Made by a program: the position numbers and the translations under genes. 64,000 nucleotides of DNA, taken from positions 2,728,001-2,792,000 of the forward strand of contig OZ220687.1 of NCBI GenBank assembly GCA_965116465.1, read 5' to 3'. Shown one piece after another: positions 36,588-44,557 of this stretch (the stretch's first letter is position 1; the number at the start of each line of letters is the position of its first letter). This DNA is from VXNF01 sp965116465 (GTDB lineage: Bacteria > Actinomycetota > Acidimicrobiia > Acidimicrobiales > CATQHL01). The notes under the pieces are model-generated. The model was not told the origin of the DNA and did no database searches. It was given only the letters and a program-made list of their open reading frames with translations.

Positions 36588-37979
36588 TCAGACGTTCTTG
36601 CCGAGGGTGCTGGCAGGGCTGGGGGTTGCGCCCTGCAGGGCGCGGCGGCGGGCGAAGAGCTCCTCGGCCGCCGCCTGGGCGCGCTCGGCGACGGCGGCCA
36701 CGTCCACCGAGACCACCTCGCCGCCGGAAACCAGACGGCGCCCCTGCACCCACACGTCGCTCACGTCCTGCGCCGAGGCGGTGAACACCAGGTGCGCCGG
36801 GGCGTTGAAGTCCTCTCCGCCCAGGAGCGGCACGAAGTGCAGGCTGCGCAGGTCCACCAGCACGATGTCGGCGTCCTTGCCCTCCTCCAGCGTGCCCGTC
36901 ACGTCGCCGAGACCCAGGGCCTCCGCTCCCGAGCGGGTGGCCATGTCCAGGATGTCCCAGGGGTCGCCCACGGTGGGGTCGAGCGTGGACACCTTCGCCA
37001 GCAGCGAGGCGAACTTCATCTCCTCGAGCATGTCGAGGTTGTTGTTCTCCTTCTCGCCGTCGCTGCCCAGCGCCACCGTGACGCCCTGGTCGCGGTAGAA
37101 CCCCACCCGGGCCGGCCCCGAGGAGAGCTTCATGTTGGAGCACGGGCAGTGCGTGACCGCCGTGCCGGTCTCGGCCAGGATCCGCACCTCCCGGTCGTCG
37201 AGCCACACGCCGTGGGCGATGACCGTGGAGGGGCCGAGAATGCCCCGCTGGTAGAACTCCTCGATGGGGCGCCGGCCGAACTGCCGCAGGCACTCCTGCA
37301 CCTCCCAGATGGACTCCGAGGAGTGCGTGTGAATGCCGGTTCCGAACTCTTCGGCCAGGGCGGCGGCGCCGCGGAACATCTCGGGGGAGCAGTAGAAGAT
37401 GTGTTCCAGGCCCACCCAGGTGCGCACCCGCCCGCCGGCGGCGACCAGATGCGTCTCCAGCAGGCGGCGGTTGGTCTCCAGCGTCTCGAAGTAGTCGTAG
37501 AGGTCGGCGGTGTAGGGCGCCAGGGTGGCGCGGATGCCGATCGCCTCGGCCGCCCGCGCCGAGCCCTCCATGTGCCGCCACATGTCCAGCACCGAGGTGG
37601 TGCCACCGCGCAGGCCCTCGGTGTAGGCCATCCAGGAGGCCGCCTCGGCGATCTCCGGGGTGAGCGCGCGGTGGGCCGGGTCGATGTGGTTCTCCAGCCA
37701 TTCCCACAGCGCCAGCGACTCGGCGGTGCCCCGCAGCAGGCCCGAGTGCAGGTGGCAGTTGTGGATCCCGGGGATGACGGCGTGACGGTCGGCGTCGATG
37801 ACCGGCAGCTGCGCCGCCGCCGGGTGGCGATCCACCTCCTCGACGCCGCCCACGGCGGCGATGGAACCGTCGAGGACGAGGACGGACCCCGGATCGTGGT
37901 AGACCTTCCGGCCCTCCATCGGCAGCACGATGCCCCCGCGGATCAGAAATGAGCGGTCGGTCTCAGCCGAGGTGGCCAT
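36588..37979 (-). CDS. Amidohydrolase, chlorohydrolase/deaminase group
   Basis: A 463-residue metal-dependent hydrolase of the AtzA/TrzA/SsnA-like group that deaminates or dechlorinates N-heterocycles. Metal ligands are visible: H76 and H78 in HNCHLHSG, the later IHTHSSES, STVIAHGVWL, and the Asp in LGSDGEKENNN. The C-terminal GKDADIVLVDL is the usual return strand. AAGGAG lies 8 nt upstream of the ATG. It is the last gene of a five-gene minus-strand operon with a nucleoside-type ABC importer, so the substrate is probably an imported nucleobase-like compound. Confidence 0.87.
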   Translation of the reverse strand: MATSAETDRSFLIRGGIVLPMEGRKVYHDPGSVLVLDGSIAAVGGVEEVDRHPAAAQLPVIDADRHAVIPGIHNCHLHSGLLRGTAESLALWEWLENHIDPAHRALTPEIAEAASWMAYTEGLRGGTTSVLDMWRHMEGSARAAEAIGIRATLAPYTADLYDYFETLETNRRLLETHLVAAGGRVRTWVGLEHIFYCSPEMFRGAAALAEEFGTGIHTHSSESIWEVQECLRQFGRRPIEEFYQRGILGPSTVIAHGVWLDDREVRILAETGTAVTHCPCSNMKLSSGPARVGFYRDQGVTVALGSDGEKENNNLDMLEEMKFASLLAKVSTLDPTVGDPWDILDMATRSGAEALGLGDVTGTLEEGKDADIVLVDLRSLHFVPLLGGEDFNAPAHLVFTASAQDVSDVWVQGRRLVSGGEVVSVDVAAVAERAQAAAEELFARRRALQGATPSPASTLGKNV

Positions 37980-38009
37980 GCGTTGCTCCTTGCTGCGGTC
38001 GGCGGCGGC

Positions 38010-38948
38010 CTAGCGGTCGGGCACGTAGTTGAATCCCAGCGACTTGGGCATGCGCGCCCGGCGGGCGCCGATGATCAGGATGACCAGCGCCACGAAGAAC
38101 GGGATCATCTGCAGCGCCTCGGTCGGCACGCTGTCCGACACGATGTTGCGGAGGTTGGCGCCGAGGGCGTCGGCCAGCCCGAAGGCGAACGAGCCGACCG
38201 CCACGCCCCAGGCCGACCAGCGCACCATGATGATCACGATCAGGGCGATGAATCCCCGCCCGGCGGTGATGGCGGGCTCGAAGACCCCCACCAGGGCGGT
38301 GGTGATGGCGGCGCCGCCGAGGCCGCCGAGCAGGCCGGAGAGCAGCGTGGCCAGCGACCGCACCCTGATGACGTCGACGCCCCGGGCGAAGGCCGCGTCG
38401 GGGTCCTCGCCCACGGCGCGCACCTCGATCCCGAAGACGGTGCGCTGCGCCACCCACCACACGATCGGCACCAGGCCGAGCGCCAGCCACGTCATCCAGC
38501 TGTTGGACAGGAAGGCCTCGCCCAGGAACGGGATGTCGGAGAGTCCGGGGATGTGGATCTCGCCGAGGATGTTCACCTGGCGGCGCTCGGCGCCGAGGGG
38601 CGTCGTCAGGCGGAAGATGTAGCCGGTGAGCCCGACGCCGAGGATCGTGAGCCCGAACCCCACCACGACCTGGTTGGCGTTCAGGCGCACGCAGAGCCAC
38701 ACCATCAGCAGCGCCAGCACTGCTCCCGACAGTGCGCCGGCGAACAGGCCCAGGGCGATTCCCGACTCCACGGTCACGTACAGCGACGTGAGGGCGCCGA
38801 TGATCATGTAGCCCTCCAGGCCGATGTTCAGCACGCCGGCGCGCTGGGCGATGGTCTCGCCGAGGGAGGCGAATATCAGGGGGGTCGCCAGGCGCAGGCC
38901 GCCGGAGATGGTGGCGGTCCAGAACGTCAGCTCGGCGAGCTTGCCCAT
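38010..38948 (-). CDS. ABC importer permease, BMP/nucleoside type (NupQ-like)
   Basis: A 312-residue integral membrane protein of the branched-chain/ribose-type permease fold found with BMP-family lipoprotein importers. Typical blocks are TPLIFASLGETIAQRAGVLNIGLEGYM and the EVRAVGEDPDAAFARGVDV loop that contacts the ATPase. About 8-9 hydrophobic segments are seen. GGGGAG lies just before the ATG, which follows the stop of the partner permease by 1 nt. It forms the channel with the next gene. Confidence 0.88.
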   Translation of the reverse strand: MGKLAELTFWTATISGGLRLATPLIFASLGETIAQRAGVLNIGLEGYMIIGALTSLYVTVESGIALGLFAGALSGAVLALLMVWLCVRLNANQVVVGFGLTILGVGLTGYIFRLTTPLGAERRQVNILGEIHIPGLSDIPFLGEAFLSNSWMTWLALGLVPIVWWVAQRTVFGIEVRAVGEDPDAAFARGVDVIRVRSLATLLSGLLGGLGGAAITTALVGVFEPAITAGRGFIALIVIIMVRWSAWGVAVGSFAFGLADALGANLRNIVSDSVPTEALQMIPFFVALVILIIGARRARMPKSLGFNYVPDR

Positions 38949-38949
38949 C

Positions 38950-40164
38950 TCAAGTCTCCCCGCCGGTGCCGTCGCCGACGGCTCGCCGGTCGGCTCCGGA
39001 TCTGCCCCAGCCCGCCATGGCGTTGAGCGAGTCGCTCAGCGAGCGCACCACCCGGCGGCCGATGGCGGCGATCTGCGGTGCGTAGCGCACCGCGAACCCC
39101 AGCAGGATCAGCGCCTGGATGACGTCGCTGAGCGAGGCCGGGATGCCTTCGGTGGCCTGCATGTGCAGCCCGCCGGCCTGCAGCGCCCCGACCAGCAGGG
39201 CCGCTGCCAGGATTCCCAGGGGCCGGGCACCGCCCAGCATCGCCACCACGAGGCCGAAGAAGCCGATCTCCTCGGCGATGTCGATGAACAGGCGCTGCAG
39301 CAGGCCGGCCGCCTGCAGCCACCCCGCCAGGCCCGCCAGCGCCCCCGAGATCAGGAGCGAATTCAAGATGATGCGTCGCCCGGGGATGCCGAGGCTGTGC
39401 GCCAGGCGAGGGTTCTCGCCGAACAGGTCGTAGCGGTAGCCCATCGTGGAGCGGGTCCACAGTGCGAAGAGCGCCACGATCACGACGACCGCCAGCACGC
39501 CGGCATGAAGCCTGGTGCTCGCCACGAGATCGCCGAGCACGATGCTGTCGGGCAACGGCTCGGACTTGGGGGTGATCGCCCTCGGCTCCTTCAGGGGGTT
39601 GTTGAGCAGGTAGCCCAGGAGCAGGAAGGCGAACTCGTTGAAGAGCAGCGTCGAGAGGATCTCGTTGACGTTCAGGTGGGCGCGCAGCAACGCCGGGATC
39701 AGCACCCACACCATGCCGAACAGGGCACCGGCGATGGCGGCCAGCGGGACCGCCACCCCGGCGGGGACGTCCTGGAGGACGAAACCCGCACACAGGGCCC
39801 CGAGACTCCCGGCGATCAGCTGGCCCTGCGCGCCGATGGTGATGACGCCCGCCCGCAGCGCGATGGCCGCGCCCACGCCGACCACCGCCAGCGGCGCGGC
39901 GCGGGCCAGCGTCTCGCCGATGGCGAACCAGTCGCCGAAGCTGCCGACGATTATCGCCCCGTAGGCGGTGAGCGGGTTCTCGCCGGATCCGGCCAGGATG
40001 ACCGCCCCGAGCCCGAGGGCGGCGACGACCGCCAGCAGGCTGGTGCCCAGCCCGATCGTCGCCCGCTCGAACGGGGTGTCGGCGCGGAGCGCCTCGGCGC
40101 CGTTCCCCCCTCCGGTGGTGTCACCGGAGTCCATGCCGGTCGCGTCTCCCGCGGTCGTGCTCAC
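38950..40164 (-). CDS. ABC importer permease, BMP/nucleoside type (NupP-like)
   Basis: A 404-residue permease, partner of the gene at 38010-38948. It has a Gly/Asp/Thr-rich N-terminal tail of about 30 residues, then roughly 8-10 membrane helices, including ALRAGVITIGAQGQLIAGSLGAL, which matches the first helix of the partner, and the coupling loop LFGENPRLAHSLGIP. GTG 40164 is chosen because it follows the ATPase stop by 4 nt; a longer frame from 40248 would overlap the ATPase gene and is Pro/Arg-rich. Confidence 0.86.
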   Translation of the reverse strand: MSTTAGDATGMDSGDTTGGGNGAEALRADTPFERATIGLGTSLLAVVAALGLGAVILAGSGENPLTAYGAIIVGSFGDWFAIGETLARAAPLAVVGVGAAIALRAGVITIGAQGQLIAGSLGALCAGFVLQDVPAGVAVPLAAIAGALFGMVWVLIPALLRAHLNVNEILSTLLFNEFAFLLLGYLLNNPLKEPRAITPKSEPLPDSIVLGDLVASTRLHAGVLAVVVIVALFALWTRSTMGYRYDLFGENPRLAHSLGIPGRRIILNSLLISGALAGLAGWLQAAGLLQRLFIDIAEEIGFFGLVVAMLGGARPLGILAAALLVGALQAGGLHMQATEGIPASLSDVIQALILLGFAVRYAPQIAAIGRRVVRSLSDSLNAMAGWGRSGADRRAVGDGTGGET

Positions 40165-40168
40165 CGGG

Positions 40169-41764
40169 TCACTCCGCCACGCCGGAGCCGGCCTCGGGGT
40201 GTCCCGCCTCGCCGGCGGGGTCCCATGTGAGACCGGCCATGACGGCACCGAGCCGGGCCGATGTCATCTCCTCGACGCCGAACCGGTCGGTCACCCGCCC
40301 GCCGCTCAGCACGACCACCCGCTGGGCGAGTTCGGCGACCTCGTCGAGGTCGGCGGAGATGATCACCACCGCGCCGCCCCGGCCGGCCGCCTCGAAGCAG
40401 CGGTCGCGGATCGCCCGCCCGGCGTGGGGGTCGAGTCCCTTGGTCGGTCCGGCCGCCACCAGCACGGCCGGGTTGCGCTCCATCTCCCGGGCGGCCATGA
40501 GCTTCTGCTGGTTGCCGCCGGAGAGCGAGCCGGCCCGCAGCGCCGGCTCCGGTGGACGCACGTCGAACCGCTCGGCGAGGGCTCTGGCGTGCCGCCGGAC
40601 CGCGGTGCGCAGCCGCACCCCCAGACGGGCGAACTCCGAGTCGGCGACCCGTCGGGCGATGAGGTTCTCGGCCAGGGAGAAGTCCGCGGCCAATCCCGCG
40701 GTGCGATCCTCGGGAAGCAGCGCGACGCCCGCGCCGATCGCCGCCGCCGGCGAGCCCGTCACGTCGGTCTCGTCGACGCACACGGTTCCGGCGTCGGGCC
40801 GCAGCTGGCCGGTCAGCACGCCCGCCAGCTCGTCCTGGCCGTTGCCGGCCACCCCGACGACGCCCACGATCTCCCCGGCCCGCACACGCAGCGAGACGTC
40901 CCGCAGACCGGGCCCGTGCTCGGCGGCGACGTGTAGCCCGTCGGCGTCGAGGCGCACCTCGCCGGGCTCCAGGGCGGGGCGGTCCACATCCAGGAGCGAG
41001 ATGTCCCCGATCATCAGCTCGGCGATGCGGCGCAGGTCCGCATCATGGACATCACGGCCCGCCGTGACCACGTGCCCCTGGCGGAGCACGGTCAGTCGGT
41101 CGGCGAGCCGGGCGAGCTCGGGCAGGCGGTGCGAGATGTAGATGATCGGCGTTCCCTCGTCACGCAACCGCAGGCACAGCGAGATGAGAGCATCGGTCTC
41201 CAGGGGCCCGAGCGCCGAGGAGGGCTCGTCGAGGATGAGCAGCCGGGCGCCCCAGGCCAGGCTTATGAGGATCTCCGCCTGCTGGCGCACCGCCAGGGGC
41301 AGGCCGTCGACCAACTCGTCCGCCGGAACCGCCAGGTCCAACTCCCCGGCCAGCCGCTCGACCTCGGCGCGGGCGGCCCGGGCGTTGAACGCACGGGGCC
41401 ACGGCCGCCACCCGCTGCCGCCGAGGGCGCGCGGGCGGCCGAGTTCGATGTTCTGCGCAACGGTGAGGCCGCGGACCAGTGACAGCTGCTGGCGCACGTG
41501 CGCAACTCCCGCGGCGGAGCCGTCCGAGCGGCGCCGCGGGCTGTAGGGCTCGCCGAATAGCCGGAGCGTGCCACTGTCGGGGCGCAGCGCGCCGGCCACG
41601 ATCTTGGCGAGTGTCGTCTTGCCGGCGCCGTTCTCGCCCACGAGCGCGTGGATCTCGCCGGCCCGCAGATCGAAGTCCACGGCGTCGAGGGCCTGGGTGG
41701 TGCCGAAGCGCCGGGACACCCCACGTGCCTCGAAGGCCACGTCCGGACCCGTGGTGGTGCTCAT
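40169..41764 (-). CDS. ABC importer ATPase, two-domain (NupO/RbsA-like)
   Basis: A 531-residue protein with two nucleotide-binding domains in one chain. Domain 1 has Walker A GENGAGKTT and DEPSSALGPLE; domain 2 has the degenerate Walker A GVAGNGQDEL usual for this group and signature LSGGNQQKLMAAREM. It energises uptake by the two permeases downstream. The start codon overlaps the stop of the amidohydrolase upstream (ATGA). No BMP substrate-binding lipoprotein gene occurs in this operon, which is unusual, so it must be elsewhere. Confidence 0.88.
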   Translation of the reverse strand: MSTTTGPDVAFEARGVSRRFGTTQALDAVDFDLRAGEIHALVGENGAGKTTLAKIVAGALRPDSGTLRLFGEPYSPRRRSDGSAAGVAHVRQQLSLVRGLTVAQNIELGRPRALGGSGWRPWPRAFNARAARAEVERLAGELDLAVPADELVDGLPLAVRQQAEILISLAWGARLLILDEPSSALGPLETDALISLCLRLRDEGTPIIYISHRLPELARLADRLTVLRQGHVVTAGRDVHDADLRRIAELMIGDISLLDVDRPALEPGEVRLDADGLHVAAEHGPGLRDVSLRVRAGEIVGVVGVAGNGQDELAGVLTGQLRPDAGTVCVDETDVTGSPAAAIGAGVALLPEDRTAGLAADFSLAENLIARRVADSEFARLGVRLRTAVRRHARALAERFDVRPPEPALRAGSLSGGNQQKLMAAREMERNPAVLVAAGPTKGLDPHAGRAIRDRCFEAAGRGGAVVIISADLDEVAELAQRVVVLSGGRVTDRFGVEEMTSARLGAVMAGLTWDPAGEAGHPEAGSGVAE

Positions 41765-43131
41765 TGCGGCGGGAGCGTGGCGCGGGCCGCCGCCGCCACC
41801 TCGTCCTCGTCGACGCTCACGCAGCGGCCGTCCCGCACGACCACCTCGCCGGCGGCGATCACCAGGTCGGCGCGGTCGGACAGGCCGGTCAGGAGCAGCC
41901 CGATGGCCGGGTCGTGCACCCCCACGCGGTCGACGGTGGTGATGTCCCAGGCGGCGATGTCCCCGGCCGCCCCCGGCGTGATGGTGCCGAGCGCCGGGCG
42001 GCTCAGGCAGCGGGCCGAGCCGCGTGTGGACATGGCCAGCAACTCGCGGGCGGTCAACCAGCGCTCGGGGTCCGGGCTGTGCTGGCGGTGCGCCAATGCC
42101 GCCAACCGCATGTCGCCCATCTGGTTGCCGCCGTCATTGGAGGCCGAGCCGGTGGTGCCGAAGCCCACGCTGCAGCCCCCGTCGAGCCACCATCGCACCG
42201 GCGCCGGCCGGAAACCCATGCGCAGGTCGGGAGCGACGAGGTGCACGATCCCCACCCCGGTGGCGGCGTAGTCGGGGATCTCGCCCCGCGGGCAGTCCAC
42301 CATGTGCGCCAGCCACACCTTGTCGTCGTGCCAGCCCGCCTGGCCGAGGACCTGCCACGGGGACTTGCCATAGCGGCGGCGGCAGAACTGGGTGTCCACG
42401 CCCTCGTAGAGGTGCGTGTGCAGGCCCACTCCCGGGTTCTCCGCGGCGATCTCGGCGAAGGCGGCGAACAACTCCAGGCGGTCGACGTGCGGGCCGCACG
42501 GGGCGAGGTCGATGCGGATGCGGGCCAGCGGATCGGGGTCGTGGTAGGTGTCGATCAGCTCCAGGGAATGGCGCAGCACCTCGTCGACGCTCTGGCAGGC
42601 CGTATCGGGCGCCTCCCCGCCCTCGCTGCGGGCATAGGTCATGGTGCCCCGGCCGGCGTTCAGGCGGATGCCCACCTCCTGCGCCGCTTCGATGGTGGCC
42701 TCGATGTACGGCGCCGTCACCCCGCCGGGGAAGAAGTAGTGCTGGTCGGCGATCGTCGTTATCCCGCACAGCAGGGACTCCACCATGCCGGCCCGTGCCA
42801 TCGTGGCGATCGCCTCGGGTGTGAAGTGGCCGTCGCGCCACCAGTCCATGCAGATCCGTCCCAGGCCGATCAGCCAGTCGTCCAGCAGGACGCGCTCGAG
42901 TTCGGGGATGCTGCGCAGCCCCACCTGGTAGAGGTGCTGGTGGGCGTTGATGAGACCCGGCATGACGAGCAGCCGCGAGGCGTCGATGACCGTCTCGCCG
43001 TTGCGGGGCTGCAGGTCGCCGATCTCGGTGATCCGCCCGCCGGCGACGCGGACATCGGTGTCGCGCAACTCGCGGTCGTCGTCATCGAACGTCAGGAGAA
43101 CGGCGATATCGCGCAGCAGCACCGCGGACAC
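41761..43131 (-). CDS. TrzN/8-oxoguanine-deaminase-like amidohydrolase
   Basis: A 456-residue amidohydrolase. Metal ligands H64 and H66 are in NAHQHLYQ; HTHLYE supplies H240 and E243; LAHMVDC gives the next His. In 8-oxoguanine deaminases and most relatives the last ligand is Asp in a VDGSASND motif; here the sequence is TTGSASND, with Thr327 in place of Asp. I recall that triazine hydrolase TrzN, of the same length, also has Thr (Thr325) there. The natural substrate could be a substituted triazine or purine. A GTG start is used. It is the first gene of the importer operon and overlaps the ATPase gene by 4 nt. Confidence 0.82.
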   Translation of the reverse strand: MSAVLLRDIAVLLTFDDDDRELRDTDVRVAGGRITEIGDLQPRNGETVIDASRLLVMPGLINAHQHLYQVGLRSIPELERVLLDDWLIGLGRICMDWWRDGHFTPEAIATMARAGMVESLLCGITTIADQHYFFPGGVTAPYIEATIEAAQEVGIRLNAGRGTMTYARSEGGEAPDTACQSVDEVLRHSLELIDTYHDPDPLARIRIDLAPCGPHVDRLELFAAFAEIAAENPGVGLHTHLYEGVDTQFCRRRYGKSPWQVLGQAGWHDDKVWLAHMVDCPRGEIPDYAATGVGIVHLVAPDLRMGFRPAPVRWWLDGGCSVGFGTTGSASNDGGNQMGDMRLAALAHRQHSPDPERWLTARELLAMSTRGSARCLSRPALGTITPGAAGDIAAWDITTVDRVGVHDPAIGLLLTGLSDRADLVIAAGEVVVRDGRCVSVDEDEVAAAARATLPPQ

Positions 43132-43240
43132 GGTCGCAAGTCTGGCAAAATCCGCGAGATCGTGGAGAGATGTGATCGGTAGGCTCGGTCTTGACGCCGC
43201 CGGCTTCCCGGCTGCTGCGGTTGCCGTCGGCGGATTCTAG

Positions 43241-43284
43241 GTCGATTATTGTATTGAGTAAAATTGCTCAGGATCATAATCGAC
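43241..43284. promoter_or_regulatory. Inverted-repeat operator before DUF4143-NACHT module
   Basis: A perfect 9-bp inverted repeat, GTCGATTAT at 43241-43249 and ATAATCGAC at 43276-43284, with an inner TGAG/CTCA pair around an AT-rich centre. It ends 4 nt before the -10 box at 43289 and covers the expected -35 position, so a bound dimer would block transcription of the two-gene module. The stretch is far richer in AT than its surroundings. Confidence 0.55.
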
Positions 43285-43288
43285 TTGC

Positions 43289-43294
43289 TATACT
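43289..43294 (+). promoter_or_regulatory. -10 box (TATACT), leaderless
   Basis: TATACT 6 nt before the ATG at 43301. No ribosome-binding site exists, so the message is predicted to start at the ATG. A TTGCTC at 43264-43269 is a weak -35 with a long 19-nt spacing. Confidence 0.55.
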
Positions 43295-43300
43295 GCTTGC

Positions 43301-44557
43301 ATGACCGAGTATCGGCGTGCCCAGGTGGCGGCTCTGGTTCAACGGTTGTCCGAGCCCCCCGACCGGCTTGTCGCGATCTTCGGTCCTCGCCAGACCGGCA
43401 AGACCACGGCGGCGCGCCACGCGCTCGCGGCCGTCGGGCCACCACACCGATACGAGGCCGTCGACGCACCAGAGTCCCTCGCGGCGCCCAGCCCGACTCC
43501 TGCCGGCGTCGATCGTCTGGCGTCCCCGTCAGCACGGCGTGACACGCAATGGCTGACGTGGGTCTGGGAGGACAGCCGCCACCGCGCCTTGATGTCGCGA
43601 TCCGGTTTCGTGCTTGTCCTGGACGAGATCCAGAAGATCAATGGCTGGTCGGAGACCGTTAAGGGTCTTTGGGACGCGGATCGGGCTGCGGGTTGCCCGC
43701 TGCACGTGATGATTCTCGGTTCGGCGCCGCTGCTGATGCAACGCGGACTCAGCGAGAGTCTGGCCGGACGCTTCGAATCGGTCCGGCTCACGCACTGGTC
43801 GTACCCGGAGATGTCGGAGGCCTTCGGTTTCGACCTCGCGCAATTCATCTACTTCGGCGGCTACCCCGGCGCGGCTCATTTGGTTCACGATGCGGACCGG
43901 TGGGTGGCCTATGTCCGCGGCGCGCTCATTGAGCCCAACATCGAACGTGACGTCCTGGCGATGACACGAGTCGACAAGCCGGCGCTCCTGAAGCGGCTGT
44001 TCGATCTCGGCTCGCTCTATTCCGGACAGGAACTGTCTTTCAACAAGATGCTTGGCCAGCTGCAGGATGCGGGCAACACCACCACCCTGGCGCGATACCT
44101 CGATCTCCTTTCCCATGCCGGGCTGCTGACTGGCCTTTCGAAATACACAGAGCGTCCCGTGTCGGCGAAGGCCTCGACGCCGAAACTGAACGTGCTGAAC
44201 ACAGCTCTCATGGCCATCTCGTCGGGATACACGTACGCGGAGGCTCGATCGGACCGGTCGTTCTGGGGTCGCATGGTGGAGAGCGCCGTCGGAGCGCATC
44301 TCGCGAACACCGCCTCGCCGCGTACGTCCGTGAAGTACTGGAGGGACGGGAACCACGAGGTGGATTTCGTTCTCCACCGGGGCCCCTTCGTTGTCGGGAT
44401 CGAGGTGAAGAGCGGCGCCCGGCGAGCGAGGCTCCCGGGCCTGTCGGAATTCGATCGCCGAGTCCGCCCGACGGCCACCTTGGTCGTCGGCGAGTCGGGT
44501 GTGCCACTGCACGAGTTCCTCTCGCTTCCCGCGGAGCACTGGCTCGGAGGGACATGA
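43301..44557 (+). CDS. AAA ATPase with DUF4143 (nuclease-like C-terminus)
   Basis: A 418-residue AAA_14-DUF4143 protein. Walker A is FGPRQTGKTT at 28-37, Walker B LVLDEIQKI at about 106-114, and LHVMILGSAPLLM the sensor-1 strand. The C-terminal domain has HEVDFVLHRG and VGIEVKSG, the D...E-x-K pattern of PD-(D/E)XK folds. Members are common orphan genes of unknown role. Here the stop overlaps the start of the large NACHT-like gene (ATGA), and a dyad operator and leaderless promoter precede it, so the two genes act as one regulated unit. The other DUF4143 gene in the window (11190-12515) has no such partner. Confidence 0.82.
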   Translation: MTEYRRAQVAALVQRLSEPPDRLVAIFGPRQTGKTTAARHALAAVGPPHRYEAVDAPESLAAPSPTPAGVDRLASPSARRDTQWLTWVWEDSRHRALMSRSGFVLVLDEIQKINGWSETVKGLWDADRAAGCPLHVMILGSAPLLMQRGLSESLAGRFESVRLTHWSYPEMSEAFGFDLAQFIYFGGYPGAAHLVHDADRWVAYVRGALIEPNIERDVLAMTRVDKPALLKRLFDLGSLYSGQELSFNKMLGQLQDAGNTTTLARYLDLLSHAGLLTGLSKYTERPVSAKASTPKLNVLNTALMAISSGYTYAEARSDRSFWGRMVESAVGAHLANTASPRTSVKYWRDGNHEVDFVLHRGPFVVGIEVKSGARRARLPGLSEFDRRVRPTATLVVGESGVPLHEFLSLPAEHWLGGT

